DNA of 64,000 nt from Mollicutes bacterium (GTDB lineage Bacteria > Bacillota_I > Bacilli_A > Izemoplasmatales > Izemoplasmataceae). Both the position numbers and the translations under genes were made by a program. The number at the start of each line of letters is the position of its first letter. Position 1 is the first letter of the stretch. The notes beneath the pieces were generated by a model. It made no database searches. It was not told where the DNA came from and saw only the letters and a program-made list of their open reading frames with translations. Of the stretch, positions 17,977-25,995 are shown piece by piece. The stretch is from positions 1 through 64,000 of the forward strand of contig PWHD01000072.1 of assembly GCA_003555335.1 (NCBI GenBank). The letters run 5' to 3'.

Positions 17977-18513
17977 TTATTCGGTGCTTGCATCTGGTTC
18001 TGGAATAATGACATTTTCATCACCTACAACGTCAAATTCCACTGTATCTGTCTCTGTATTGGTGGTTGGTGCAGAAGAACCATCCCAATAACCATCATCG
18101 CCAGATTTAATTACGTCATCCCTGGACGCATCGGTAGGATCACCAACAAAAGACCAATTGTCAGTACTAATCGCGATTATCCAAGTACCATCAACTCTCA
18201 CAGCGACATAAGCGTTTGCCCCAAGGCCTTCTATATAACCAGCCATGGAGGTTCCAGAATTACCTAAAAAAGCGAGTTCGTCTTCGTCGCTTTCAATTTG
18301 ATCAGAACATTCATCACTCCAAGTATCCCCTTCGGACGTACAACCGAGCTGTGCGGCGCTTCTGATATTCTGCGCGTCTGCGATGACGGCGTCTTTTTGT
18401 GCGTTGTCGACGATGTTGCCGACGGCCGGAATGGCGATGGCCGCGATGATACCCAGGATGACAATAACGATAAGAAGTTCAACCAGTGTTACCCCTTTGT
18501 TGTTTTTTAACAT
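17977..18513 (-). CDS. pilA: Major type IV prepilin (PilA/ComGC-like)
   Basis: Probable main pilus subunit. 178 residues. Leader MLKNNKG, cut predicted after G7, then VTLVELLIVIVILGIIAAIAIP with Glu at +5. The start follows GGAGG; the longer open frame reaches into the promoter. The C-terminal part is very acidic, with two cysteines (C58, C69) that may form a disulfide. By hand count, the part coding for the conserved N-terminus is about 55% G+C and the rest is about 35-47% per 60-base line, so the gene is compositionally mosaic. It has its own promoter and terminator inside the pilus cluster, fitting high expression. Confidence 0.9.
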   Translation of the reverse strand: MLKNNKGVTLVELLIVIVILGIIAAIAIPAVGNIVDNAQKDAVIADAQNIRSAAQLGCTSEGDTWSDECSDQIESDEDELAFLGNSGTSMAGYIEGLGANAYVAVRVDGTWIIAISTDNWSFVGDPTDASRDDVIKSGDDGYWDGSSAPTTNTETDTVEFDVVGDENVIIPEPDASTE

Positions 18514-18553
18514 AAGTTTCCTCCAATTTATTTTTTTGTATTTCATTACTCTA

Positions 18554-18583
18554 AATATAGCACGTCCTATTAACAAAAGTCAA
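18554..18583 (-). promoter_or_regulatory. Sigma-A-type promoter of the major pilin gene
   Basis: Minus strand TTGACT (18578-18583), 18-base spacer, TATATT (18554-18559). The leader to the ATG is about 35 bases and A/T-rich. Confidence 0.75.
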
Positions 18584-18641
18584 TGTTCAGTGTCCCTTTT
18601 TGAAAAGATTATGGGCGTTTCGCCAAGGGTATGATACAACT

Positions 18642-19865
18642 TTACTGAAGCTGGTCGCTCAACGCGAGTGACGGCAGCATGACCGCGAGGATCATGACGA
18701 CGATCATCGCGTAGATGAAGATGAGCAGGAGCGGTTCCAACGCCTTCTTCATGCGCTCGACCTTGACTTCACTGTCTTCATCGTAGAAGCGGGCGAGGTT
18801 GCCCATCATCTTGCCGAGTTCGCCGCTTCGTTCGCCGACGCTCATCATCCGCGTGAAGACGATTTCGCTTGCGTAGTGGTGTTCGAAGGCCTTGGACATG
18901 TAGTCGCCGCCGGTGACGCTTTTTTGTGCGTCGACGAGCAGTTTGCGGTAGACCTTGTTGTCGATGGTGTCGTAGGTGGTTTTGAGTGAATCTTGAAGCG
19001 GGACATGGTTTCTGAGCATCTGAGCGATGGTCGAGGCGATCCGGCTCAGGTTGCCGAGTTTGACGAGTTCACCGAAGATCGGCAGCTTGATGGCCAGGGA
19101 ACTGAAGAAATACTGGAGCTTGTAGGTTCGTTTGAGAATCATCTTGAAGGCCGTGATGAAGGCCACGAAGCCAGCGATGATCCAAAGCACGTTCGCCCTG
19201 AGGAAGTTTCCGGTATTCATGAAGATGAGCGTGATGCCGGGCAAGTCACCGCCCAAAGAATCATACATGTCCTCGAACTGCGGGAGCACGCCGACCATCA
19301 GGAAGATCGCGACCAGGATGGCCACCCCCATGTAGATCACGGGCAACATGATGGTTGAACGGATCGAACTTTTGAGCCGGTACTGCTTCTCGAAGAAATC
19401 GACGACGTCATCGAGAATCTCGTTCAGATCCCCGGTCTTCTCACCGACCCCGATCATCGAGGTGAGGATATTGGGGAATTCACGGGGGTATTCCCTGAAT
19501 GCGTCCGAGAGGGTCTGGCCGCTGTTCACGGAATAATAGACGCCATAGAAGATCCGTCTGACGTTCTTGTTGGTCTGTTGCGTCGCGAGCATCTCACAGG
19601 CCTCGTTCAGCTTGACGCCCGATCTGAGCAGCGAGGAAAGCTGTTTCAAAAAGAAGATGAGGTCGCGTTCGCTGATGACCTTGTTCAAGGTGATGCGGTT
19701 CAGTCTCGAGATGAGGCTCGAGTGTTTCTCGATCTCGATCGCGCGCATCCCGTTGTCGAACAAGAACTGATCGACGATTGTCTTCGAGGGGCCTTCAGTC
19801 ATGCCTTTGACGATCTTGCCGTCTTTCATGCGCTTGGCTTTATAACGATAATCGTTGATTTTCAC
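18642..19865 (-). CDS. pilC: Type IV pilus platform protein PilC (GspF/ComGB family)
   Basis: Inner-membrane platform of the pilus motor. 407 residues, full length for PilC. Two GspF repeats: about residues 70-190 (FLKQLSSLLRSGVKLNEACEML) and 270-395 (IASTIAQMLRNHVPLQDSLK), each ending near membrane segments, and the conserved GE(K/R)xGxL signature occurs twice (VGEKTGDL and VGERSGEL). A short N-terminal domain (YRYKAKRMKDGKIVKG) precedes. Directly downstream of pilB with a 16-base gap. Confidence 0.94.
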   Translation of the reverse strand: MKINDYRYKAKRMKDGKIVKGMTEGPSKTIVDQFLFDNGMRAIEIEKHSSLISRLNRITLNKVISERDLIFFLKQLSSLLRSGVKLNEACEMLATQQTNKNVRRIFYGVYYSVNSGQTLSDAFREYPREFPNILTSMIGVGEKTGDLNEILDDVVDFFEKQYRLKSSIRSTIMLPVIYMGVAILVAIFLMVGVLPQFEDMYDSLGGDLPGITLIFMNTGNFLRANVLWIIAGFVAFITAFKMILKRTYKLQYFFSSLAIKLPIFGELVKLGNLSRIASTIAQMLRNHVPLQDSLKTTYDTIDNKVYRKLLVDAQKSVTGGDYMSKAFEHHYASEIVFTRMMSVGERSGELGKMMGNLARFYDEDSEVKVERMKKALEPLLLIFIYAMIVVMILAVMLPSLALSDQLQ

Positions 19866-19881
19866 GGGTGTCCCTCCTTAT

Positions 19882-21573
19882 TTAGTCGAGACCGAGTTTC
19901 AGTATCTCCTCGACGGTGGTCATGCCGGCCTTGACTTTCTCGAGGCCGGCCTCGACAAGCGTCTTGGTTCCATTTTTGCGGGCTTGTTCGAGGATGTCGT
20001 ATTCTTTTTCGTTGTTGGCGATCATGCGGACGATGGAGTCGTTGACATCGAGAATCTCGAAGACGGCCATCCGTCCCTTATAACCTTTGTTGTTGCAGCT
20101 TGAACAGCCGACGGCGCGTTTGACTTTCTTGATGGAGTCATAGCCGTGTCGGGCGAAGATTTCCCTTTCGCTTTCGGTGGGGGCTTCGTTCTTGCCGCAG
20201 ACCGGGCAGACGACCCGGACGAGGCGCTGCGCGACGATACCGCTCATGGACGAGGCGACTAGGAAGGGGTCGATGCCCATGTCGATGAGCCGGCCGATGG
20301 TCTTGACCGAGGAGTTGGTATGGATGGTCGATAGGACGAGGTGGCCGGTCAGGGCCGCCTTGACGCTGATTTGGGCGGTATCGGTGTCACGGATCTCTCC
20401 GATCATGATGACGTTGGGGTCCTGGCGCAGGATGGAACGAAGCGCATTGGCGAAGGTGAAGTTGATGTCGGGGTTGACGTTGACCTGGTTGATGCCTTCG
20501 AGTTCGATCTCGACGGGGTCCTCGACGGTGATGAGGTTCACATCCTCGCTGTTGAGCTGGTCGAGACAGGCGTAAAGGGTGGTCGTCTTACCCGAACCGG
20601 TGGGGCCGCTGACGAGCACGATGCCGTTCGGACGTGAGATCATCTTCAAGAAGGTCTCCTGTTCCTTTTTGGTGAGGCCGAGCCGGTCGATGCCGTGGGA
20701 GTCTCTGGAAAGGTCCAACACACGCATGACGGCCTTTTCGCCGCGAACGGTGGGGAGCGTCGAGATACGAAGGTCGATGGGCCGTCCTTCGATGACGGTC
20801 TTGATCCGCCCGTCCTGCGGGTTTCTGGTGTCGGTGATGTCCATGTGGCTCATGACCTTGATCCGGCTGATCAGTTTGGGCAGGACCACTTTGGGCAGCG
20901 CGCGTTCCGTGTTCAATACACCGTCGACGCGGTAGCGGATCTTGAACTCGATATCGGTGGGGTCGATGTGGATGTCCGAGGCTTCGCTTTTGACGGCGGT
21001 CAGCAGAAGCTGGTTCACAAGACCCACGATCGGCGATTCGCTCGCATCGTGTTCGGGGCCTTTGACCATTTCGTCATAGAATTTCTCGTTTTCCTGTTTT
21101 TCCTTGTCGACTTCGATGCCGAGGGACTTCAGGGTCTTTGTGAATCCGTAGTAACGGGCGATGGCGGTATCGATGTCGTTTTTGGTCGCGAGGACGGTCT
21201 CGACGTTCATCCCGGTCTTGAGGCGCACGTTTTCGATCGTCGGAAAGTCGAGCGGGTCGTTGGTCGCGATGACCAGGCGCCTTCCGGAGATGTTGATGGG
21301 CATGATTTTGGTCTGGGAGACGAATTCCTCATCGAGCAGTTTCAATACCTGGTCATCGACGAAGATCATGCCGAGGTTGACACGGCGGATGCCGAGCGAG
21401 TCGCTCAGGGCATCGACGATCTGGGCGTCGGTGCAGTAGCCGAAACGGATCAGGGCTTCCCCGATTTTTTCGCCTTTCTGCCTTTTCCTCAGAACTTCTT
21501 CTATCTGGTCCTCGGTGACGACGCGCTCATCGACGAGCACCTCGCCGAGGCGTTTGGGTGTGTTTCTGGCCAT
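19882..21573 (-). CDS. pilB: Type IV pilus assembly ATPase PilB (GspE/ComGA family)
   Basis: Hexameric ATPase that drives pilus extension. 563 residues. N-terminal MshEN-like tandem motif (about 8-33 and 36-60: RLGEVLV.. then KIGEALIRFG), a linker, then the RecA-like domain with Walker A GPTGSGKTT (323-331), Asp box, Walker B (MIGEIRDTDTA) and His box (STIHTNSS). A four-cysteine zinc site (CPVCG and CSSCNNKG) follows. The N-terminal domain is what separates PilB from PilT and from the shorter ComGA. MshEN domains bind cyclic-di-GMP in some PilB proteins; here several motif positions differ from consensus, so binding is open. Confidence 0.95.
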   Translation of the reverse strand: MARNTPKRLGEVLVDERVVTEDQIEEVLRKRQKGEKIGEALIRFGYCTDAQIVDALSDSLGIRRVNLGMIFVDDQVLKLLDEEFVSQTKIMPINISGRRLVIATNDPLDFPTIENVRLKTGMNVETVLATKNDIDTAIARYYGFTKTLKSLGIEVDKEKQENEKFYDEMVKGPEHDASESPIVGLVNQLLLTAVKSEASDIHIDPTDIEFKIRYRVDGVLNTERALPKVVLPKLISRIKVMSHMDITDTRNPQDGRIKTVIEGRPIDLRISTLPTVRGEKAVMRVLDLSRDSHGIDRLGLTKKEQETFLKMISRPNGIVLVSGPTGSGKTTTLYACLDQLNSEDVNLITVEDPVEIELEGINQVNVNPDINFTFANALRSILRQDPNVIMIGEIRDTDTAQISVKAALTGHLVLSTIHTNSSVKTIGRLIDMGIDPFLVASSMSGIVAQRLVRVVCPVCGKNEAPTESEREIFARHGYDSIKKVKRAVGCSSCNNKGYKGRMAVFEILDVNDSIVRMIANNEKEYDILEQARKNGTKTLVEAGLEKVKAGMTTVEEILKLGLD

Positions 21574-21593
21574 AGCTGGTCACATCCTAGGAT

Positions 21594-22748
21594 TTATTCC
21601 GCGATGACGGGGTCAAGCGGTTCGTAGTATTCGAAAATGAGCAGGTGGTTGCTGGTCTTCATTTCATAGATATTGTAGACATGACGGTGGATGAAGATGA
21701 CTTTGCCCTGTTGGCCTTCTTCGATGATGGTCGCACCATCCGGGGCGGGGATGTAATCCAGGATGATCTCTTCTCTGGTGATTTCGATGGTGTCGAGGTT
21801 GGCCGGGCCGATCAGTCTCGCGCCGAGCTGGTCGGCGGCGATATGGTAGAATTCGATGCTGTAATCGAGGAAACTGTCGTTTTCAAAACGGAAGTCGTAG
21901 TTGAGCATCTCGTGTCGGTTGATGCGGACGTTGCGGCCGATGAAGGGCGAGGTGTGGACGTCACCGATTTGTGGATTGTAGTGTCTTTCATAAATTTCGA
22001 GCGTGGTCGGCGTGATCAGATCGAGAAGCATCGTGCCGATGATGCTCAGTTCGTTTGAGTTGAGGGTCTCGGGGAACTGCTCGAAGACCGAGAAGATGCT
22101 GTGGCTTGCGATCGGGACCCGGTGGTCCGGGTATCTTTCTTCGAGCTTATCCAGGATGGTGTTTGCATCCATGGTGCCCGGCAGCGGGAACATCACCTCG
22201 CTGACGGTCACATTCAGCTGGGCTTCGTCGATCACATAATGATTGAGCTGTTTTCTCGAGAACTGTCTGAGTGCGGCCGCATCCTCCAAGAGCGCATCGA
22301 CAATCAGATCGAAATCAAAAAGACCGTCCATTCCCTGCATGAAATCGGCGGCGTGAAGTTCGAAATCGATATTGTTGACGGCGGTCGGTGAGAGTTCGAC
22401 GATCAGGGGGTTTCTCGCCCCGTCGCGGATATTGTCGACAGAACCCTGCACATCGAAGGTGAAAAGTTCGCGGTCGATCGCATAGTAATAACCCTGGAAA
22501 CCGACCTCGAAAACCACCGAATCGTCCTCGTACCACTGGTTGATATGGTCCCTTATCTTGCGTTCGGCCTCATTCGAGGAAAGTCCGCCCACATAGACGC
22601 TTCCGACCAGTGTGTTTTGTTGATAGACACCGATATTGAAACCGGTGACCATGAAATAAAAGAAAATCAGACTGCCGATCCCCAACACAATCACAAAAAC
22701 AGTATAGAGATAATACGCGAGATTACTGTTTTTAAAGGTGTTAAACAT
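21594..22748 (-). CDS. Membrane-anchored extracytoplasmic protein, possibly VanW/PG-binding-like, in the pilus operon
   Basis: 384 residues; not recognised with certainty. One N-terminal membrane helix (about 12-38) is followed by an outside domain. The segment YVGGLSSNEAERKIRDHINQWY...FEVGFQGYYYAIDRELFTFDVQG resembles the putative peptidoglycan-binding repeat that precedes VanW domains, and the C-terminal half may be a divergent VanW-like beta domain. It is the first gene of the pilB-pilC transcript, with a strong promoter, so a role in anchoring or passage of the pilus through the cell wall is a reasonable inference. Confidence 0.6.
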   Translation of the reverse strand: MFNTFKNSNLAYYLYTVFVIVLGIGSLIFFYFMVTGFNIGVYQQNTLVGSVYVGGLSSNEAERKIRDHINQWYEDDSVVFEVGFQGYYYAIDRELFTFDVQGSVDNIRDGARNPLIVELSPTAVNNIDFELHAADFMQGMDGLFDFDLIVDALLEDAAALRQFSRKQLNHYVIDEAQLNVTVSEVMFPLPGTMDANTILDKLEERYPDHRVPIASHSIFSVFEQFPETLNSNELSIIGTMLLDLITPTTLEIYERHYNPQIGDVHTSPFIGRNVRINRHEMLNYDFRFENDSFLDYSIEFYHIAADQLGARLIGPANLDTIEITREEIILDYIPAPDGATIIEEGQQGKVIFIHRHVYNIYEMKTSNHLLIFEYYEPLDPVIAE

Positions 22749-22793
22749 TCTATCACCCTACCCTTTGATACGATGCGTTTCGCACTTACAACC

Positions 22794-22822
22794 ATTATAC
22801 ATTAAAGCTTGCCGTTTGACAA
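22794..22822 (-). promoter_or_regulatory. Sigma-A-type promoter of the VanW-like-pilB-pilC unit
   Basis: Minus strand TTGTCA (22817-22822), 17-base spacer, TATAAT (22794-22799). Confidence 0.82.
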
Positions 22823-22845
22823 AAATATCTTGTAAAATTCATGAT

Positions 22846-22874
22846 GTGAAATAAACTGACAACTATGATATAAT
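22846..22874 (+). promoter_or_regulatory. Promoter of the minor prepilin operon
   Basis: Plus strand GTGAAA (22846-22851), 17-base spacer, TATAAT (22869-22874). Divergent from and close to the pilB-side promoter, so one regulator could control both. Confidence 0.65.
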
Positions 22875-22913
22875 ATGAGTTATCTTTAAACGCGTTTCTA
22901 AGGGGTGGTGGGT

Positions 22914-23561
22914 TTGGACAAAAAGGGCTTCACATTACTTGAATTGCTGGCGGTGATCGTACTGGCCACGGCCATCATGTTTCCGATGGTGAACGCACTG
23001 CTTGGAAACTATGAAGTCAACGTCCGGATGCACAGCCGCAAGGCGGCCTCGTCGATGAGCATCACCACGATGTATGCGTTCGGCAAATTCGAATACGGTG
23101 CCCTGCGCACCCTTCTTGAGGACAACCTGAACGACTATGAAGCGAGCGAATACGGCGAAGACGGCTATTACGTGCTTTTGAACAAGGACGCCTGTTACCG
23201 CCTGCCCGACCCCTACGCCATCGAAGTCGAAGGGACTCTGAACGAATACCAGCTTTGCAGCTATATCTACGATCAGGAGTGGAACAACTTCTCCTACGAC
23301 AGTGACCATTTCCAGACCTATCTCTATCCTTATTATCTCGATACCGCGACAAAGGAGAACCTGCTTGATTCTTCGCTTCCGAATCGTGTCAAGGACCATA
23401 TCCGAAGCATCCCAGTCTGCGACGGACGCACCTCCTGCGACCCGAACGATCTGAGCGCGATGCGCATCAGCGTCTGGATCCGCTACAGCGACACATCCGA
23501 AGGCTCCGTTGTCGCTTCAAACGGCCTTCTTACCGATACGGAGGGGATCAGCGGTGAATGA
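22914..23561 (+). CDS. Prepilin-like protein (minor pilin)
   Basis: About 215 residues. Short leader MDKKG, cut predicted before FTLLELLAVIVLATAIMF, with Glu at +5, so it should be processed by the prepilin peptidase encoded nearby. The rest is a globular domain rich in Tyr, Asp and Glu with several cysteines (for example VCDGRTSCDPND). Start: TTG at 22914 lies eight bases after AAGGGG; GTG at 22908 and 22905 are in frame but too close. Its stop overlaps the next gene by eight bases. Confidence 0.85.
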   Translation: MDKKGFTLLELLAVIVLATAIMFPMVNALLGNYEVNVRMHSRKAASSMSITTMYAFGKFEYGALRTLLEDNLNDYEASEYGEDGYYVLLNKDACYRLPDPYAIEVEGTLNEYQLCSYIYDQEWNNFSYDSDHFQTYLYPYYLDTATKENLLDSSLPNRVKDHIRSIPVCDGRTSCDPNDLSAMRISVWIRYSDTSEGSVVASNGLLTDTEGISGE

Positions 23562-24195
23562 TAAGTCCATGATAAGAAACAATCACGGGGTCACCCTCTT
23601 TGAACTGCTCATCTCGATTTCCGTCGGGAGCGTCGTCATCGTCATGTTGCTTTCGATCATGACCGGCGTGATGACAACCCGCAACCATATCGAATACGAC
23701 AATAAGCTTCTCGACGAATCCTATTTCATCAGCGAGTTCATCCAGGCGAAAGTCTTCGATCTCGGGGTCCGCAGCGTCGAGGATATCGGCACCGACATCG
23801 AAGGCAAGCAGATCCTCAAACTATCCCACGAGTATGAACTCGCCCAGGACGAGGACGGACGCATCTATAGAGACTACTCGAACCGGCGCTCCGATATCCT
23901 CCTTTATGACGAAGCGACCGAGAGCATCTACTACGGTCCCGATGAAGAAGGCGTGTGGGACAGCGAAACCCATAGTTTCATCAACCCCGTGGAGTTCCGT
24001 CTGAATGCATCGAACATCCGCGTCATCGAAGGCAGCATCATCGAACACGTCTGTTTCGAACAGGCCCAGTTCGAAAACGAGGAATGGCGCTGTTACAGTG
24101 CCATCATCACCATCAATATCACACTCACCATGACCTTAGAAAGCGGCAGCACGATCTACCACCCCAAGGCTTTTCAGACCACCATCATCTTTTAG
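23554..24195 (+). CDS. Prepilin-like protein (minor pilin)
   Basis: About 213 residues. Leader MNDKSMIRNNHG, then VTLFELLISISVGSVVIVMLL with Glu at +5. The start is GTG at 23554, seven bases after GGAGGGG; longer frame codons upstream lie inside the previous gene. The globular part has few hydrophobic runs and one Cys pair (HVCFEQ, WRCYS). This family position corresponds to ComGF/PilW-type minor pilins, though sequence alone does not settle which. Confidence 0.85.
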   Translation: MNDKSMIRNNHGVTLFELLISISVGSVVIVMLLSIMTGVMTTRNHIEYDNKLLDESYFISEFIQAKVFDLGVRSVEDIGTDIEGKQILKLSHEYELAQDEDGRIYRDYSNRRSDILLYDEATESIYYGPDEEGVWDSETHSFINPVEFRLNASNIRVIEGSIIEHVCFEQAQFENEEWRCYSAIITINITLTMTLESGSTIYHPKAFQTTIIF

Positions 24196-24206
24196 GAGGA
24201 ATCCTG

Positions 24207-25952
24207 ATGCTCAATCAAAAAGGTAGTGTCCTCAGTGTCGCCCTGATCATGATCACCCTGCTCACTTTCTCCCTAGCCGGGGTCAGTGCGTATTCTTTCC
24301 GTGTGGCTGAAAACACGAACCGGGTCGTGGAGCGAAACGACCAGGAAAACGAGGCGAAGTTCCTGATCGACCAGGCGATCACCTATTTCAAGATCGAGAC
24401 CGCCAACTTCTCCCAGGATTTTTTCGAGAATTTCGAGGAGAACCTCGCTGATGCGAACATCATCGAAACCATCGAAGATCTCTACGGCGTATTGGTGTCC
24501 GATGCGGGCAAAATATCGAGCAGCGGCTCCGAGAGCGAATTCATCGCACGTTCCTACCGCTTCGCCTATGACATGCCCTCGGGACGCCGGATCAGCAAGG
24601 TCCTCTATGCCACCTACGGCGGCCAGGAATTCGAAGAGTTCAACACCTACCTCTTCGCCGGTGCGACCAACGCCAATTATTTCAGCGGCGGCGGCGAATA
24701 CTATAGCGCGAATATCTACGGCCGGTGGGTCGACATCAACTTCACCGTCCTCGATTATGACCAGGAGACCTACCGGCTTTTAGACGGGACGGGCTCGAAT
24801 TATCCGTTCTTCTACGAATCCAACATCATCAGCGAGAACTACGGTGCCTGCATCGCCGCTGATGGCTGTTTCACCGAAGACACCGGTTCTTTCACGCTTG
24901 TCCTCAATGACGAAAACAGCGACCGCGGCGACCTCGGCTTTCCGCTTTTTGACGACATCTTCCGCGGCTTCGATCTTCAGACCCACATGGAAACGGTCAT
25001 GTTTGATTCGTTCGGCGTCACTTATGGTGATTACGCCGCAATCGATACCAGTTCACAGGGTCACATCAACTCCGAAGGCCACATCAACGGCAACCGCATC
25101 ATCGAGGGCGACCTCGTCATCGACAGTGCCGGCGCCGCGCTCGATCTCAGGGGCAACCTCCTGATCATCACGGGCGATCTCACCATCAAAGACACCACAA
25201 GGATCCACGGCGATGGCGTCATCGTGGTCAAAGGCGAGTTTAACATCCACAACGGGGACAATCTCGAACTCAACATCACCATCTTCAGCGAAGGGCGAAC
25301 CCACATCCGCTTCGATGAGACATTCGGCTTCACCCCGCAGCGGGACAATCCCGGTTTCGCCCTCTTCTCGAAAGAAAACATCATCATCGATTACAACCAG
25401 ACACCGGTGCGCAACAACAACCGGGTCAAGCTTTTCATCTTTTCAAACGAATCGATTCTCATCAACGCGACAAGACAGGACATGAAATACAAAGGCGTCA
25501 TGTACGCCGCGGCCAAAAGCGAAGCCGACCCCGACAAGGGGCTCATCAACAGCGATCTTCATCCCGATATCTATATCCTGAGAGACACCTTGCTCAAACC
25601 GTTTCATGGTGTCATGATCAACAGTTTCAACGGCACCTACACCACCGATGAAGAAGGCGAGACCATTTTCTCGCCCGGTGAACAAAACGAGGACTTTGAC
25701 GGCTGGTCGCCCGGGATGGGCCGCCCGCCCTGGTCGGGCGGCGGGGGCGGAACGAACCCCGGCGGCGGTACTCCGACCTGGTCTCCGCCGGGTCAGGCCG
25801 CGGGCGGAACCCACCGCTATTCGGTCAACGGACTTTATGATGGCGCATCGGGCGATGTGACGGGTGAGTTCCTGTATGTTCCTTCGTTCGGGACGTTGTT
25901 GCTTTATGTCGGCTATATCTCCTTCGAGACCGGCACCTTCCATTACGAATGA
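24207..25952 (+). CDS. PilX-like large minor pilin with beta-solenoid-like domain
   Basis: 581 residues. N-terminus MLNQKGSVLSVALIMITLLTFSLAGVSAYSF resembles PilX/GspK-type prepilins: a short leader ending in Gly and a hydrophobic helix but no Glu at +5. The central region (about 330-470) has rows of short strands such as GHINGNRIIEGDLVIDS and GNLLIITGDLTIKDTTRIHGDGVIVVKGEFNI, like a right-handed beta-solenoid (bactofilin-like or similar). A Gly/Pro-rich linker (about 494-535) precedes a small C-terminal domain. Ribosome binding site AGGAGG seven bases before the ATG. Last gene of the operon; probably the tip or adhesion subunit. Confidence 0.78.
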   Translation: MLNQKGSVLSVALIMITLLTFSLAGVSAYSFRVAENTNRVVERNDQENEAKFLIDQAITYFKIETANFSQDFFENFEENLADANIIETIEDLYGVLVSDAGKISSSGSESEFIARSYRFAYDMPSGRRISKVLYATYGGQEFEEFNTYLFAGATNANYFSGGGEYYSANIYGRWVDINFTVLDYDQETYRLLDGTGSNYPFFYESNIISENYGACIAADGCFTEDTGSFTLVLNDENSDRGDLGFPLFDDIFRGFDLQTHMETVMFDSFGVTYGDYAAIDTSSQGHINSEGHINGNRIIEGDLVIDSAGAALDLRGNLLIITGDLTIKDTTRIHGDGVIVVKGEFNIHNGDNLELNITIFSEGRTHIRFDETFGFTPQRDNPGFALFSKENIIIDYNQTPVRNNNRVKLFIFSNESILINATRQDMKYKGVMYAAAKSEADPDKGLINSDLHPDIYILRDTLLKPFHGVMINSFNGTYTTDEEGETIFSPGEQNEDFDGWSPGMGRPPWSGGGGGTNPGGGTPTWSPPGQAAGGTHRYSVNGLYDGASGDVTGEFLYVPSFGTLLLYVGYISFETGTFHYE

Positions 25953-25956
25953 CATG

Positions 25957-25992
25957 AAAAAACGCGCGCTATATCGATAGCGCGCGTTTTTA
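25957..25992. terminator. Bidirectional terminator between minor pilin operon and gcvPB
   Basis: Long stem AAAACGCGCGCTAT / ATAGCGCGCGTTTT with flanking A and T runs, serving both convergent units. Confidence 0.93.
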
Positions 25993-25995
25993 TTG

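Noticed and set aside
22816..22838. Plus-strand TTGACA ... TAAAAT as a second promoter for the minor pilins
   Set aside because: The spacing is about 11 bases, too short; the hexamer overlaps the opposite-strand promoter instead.
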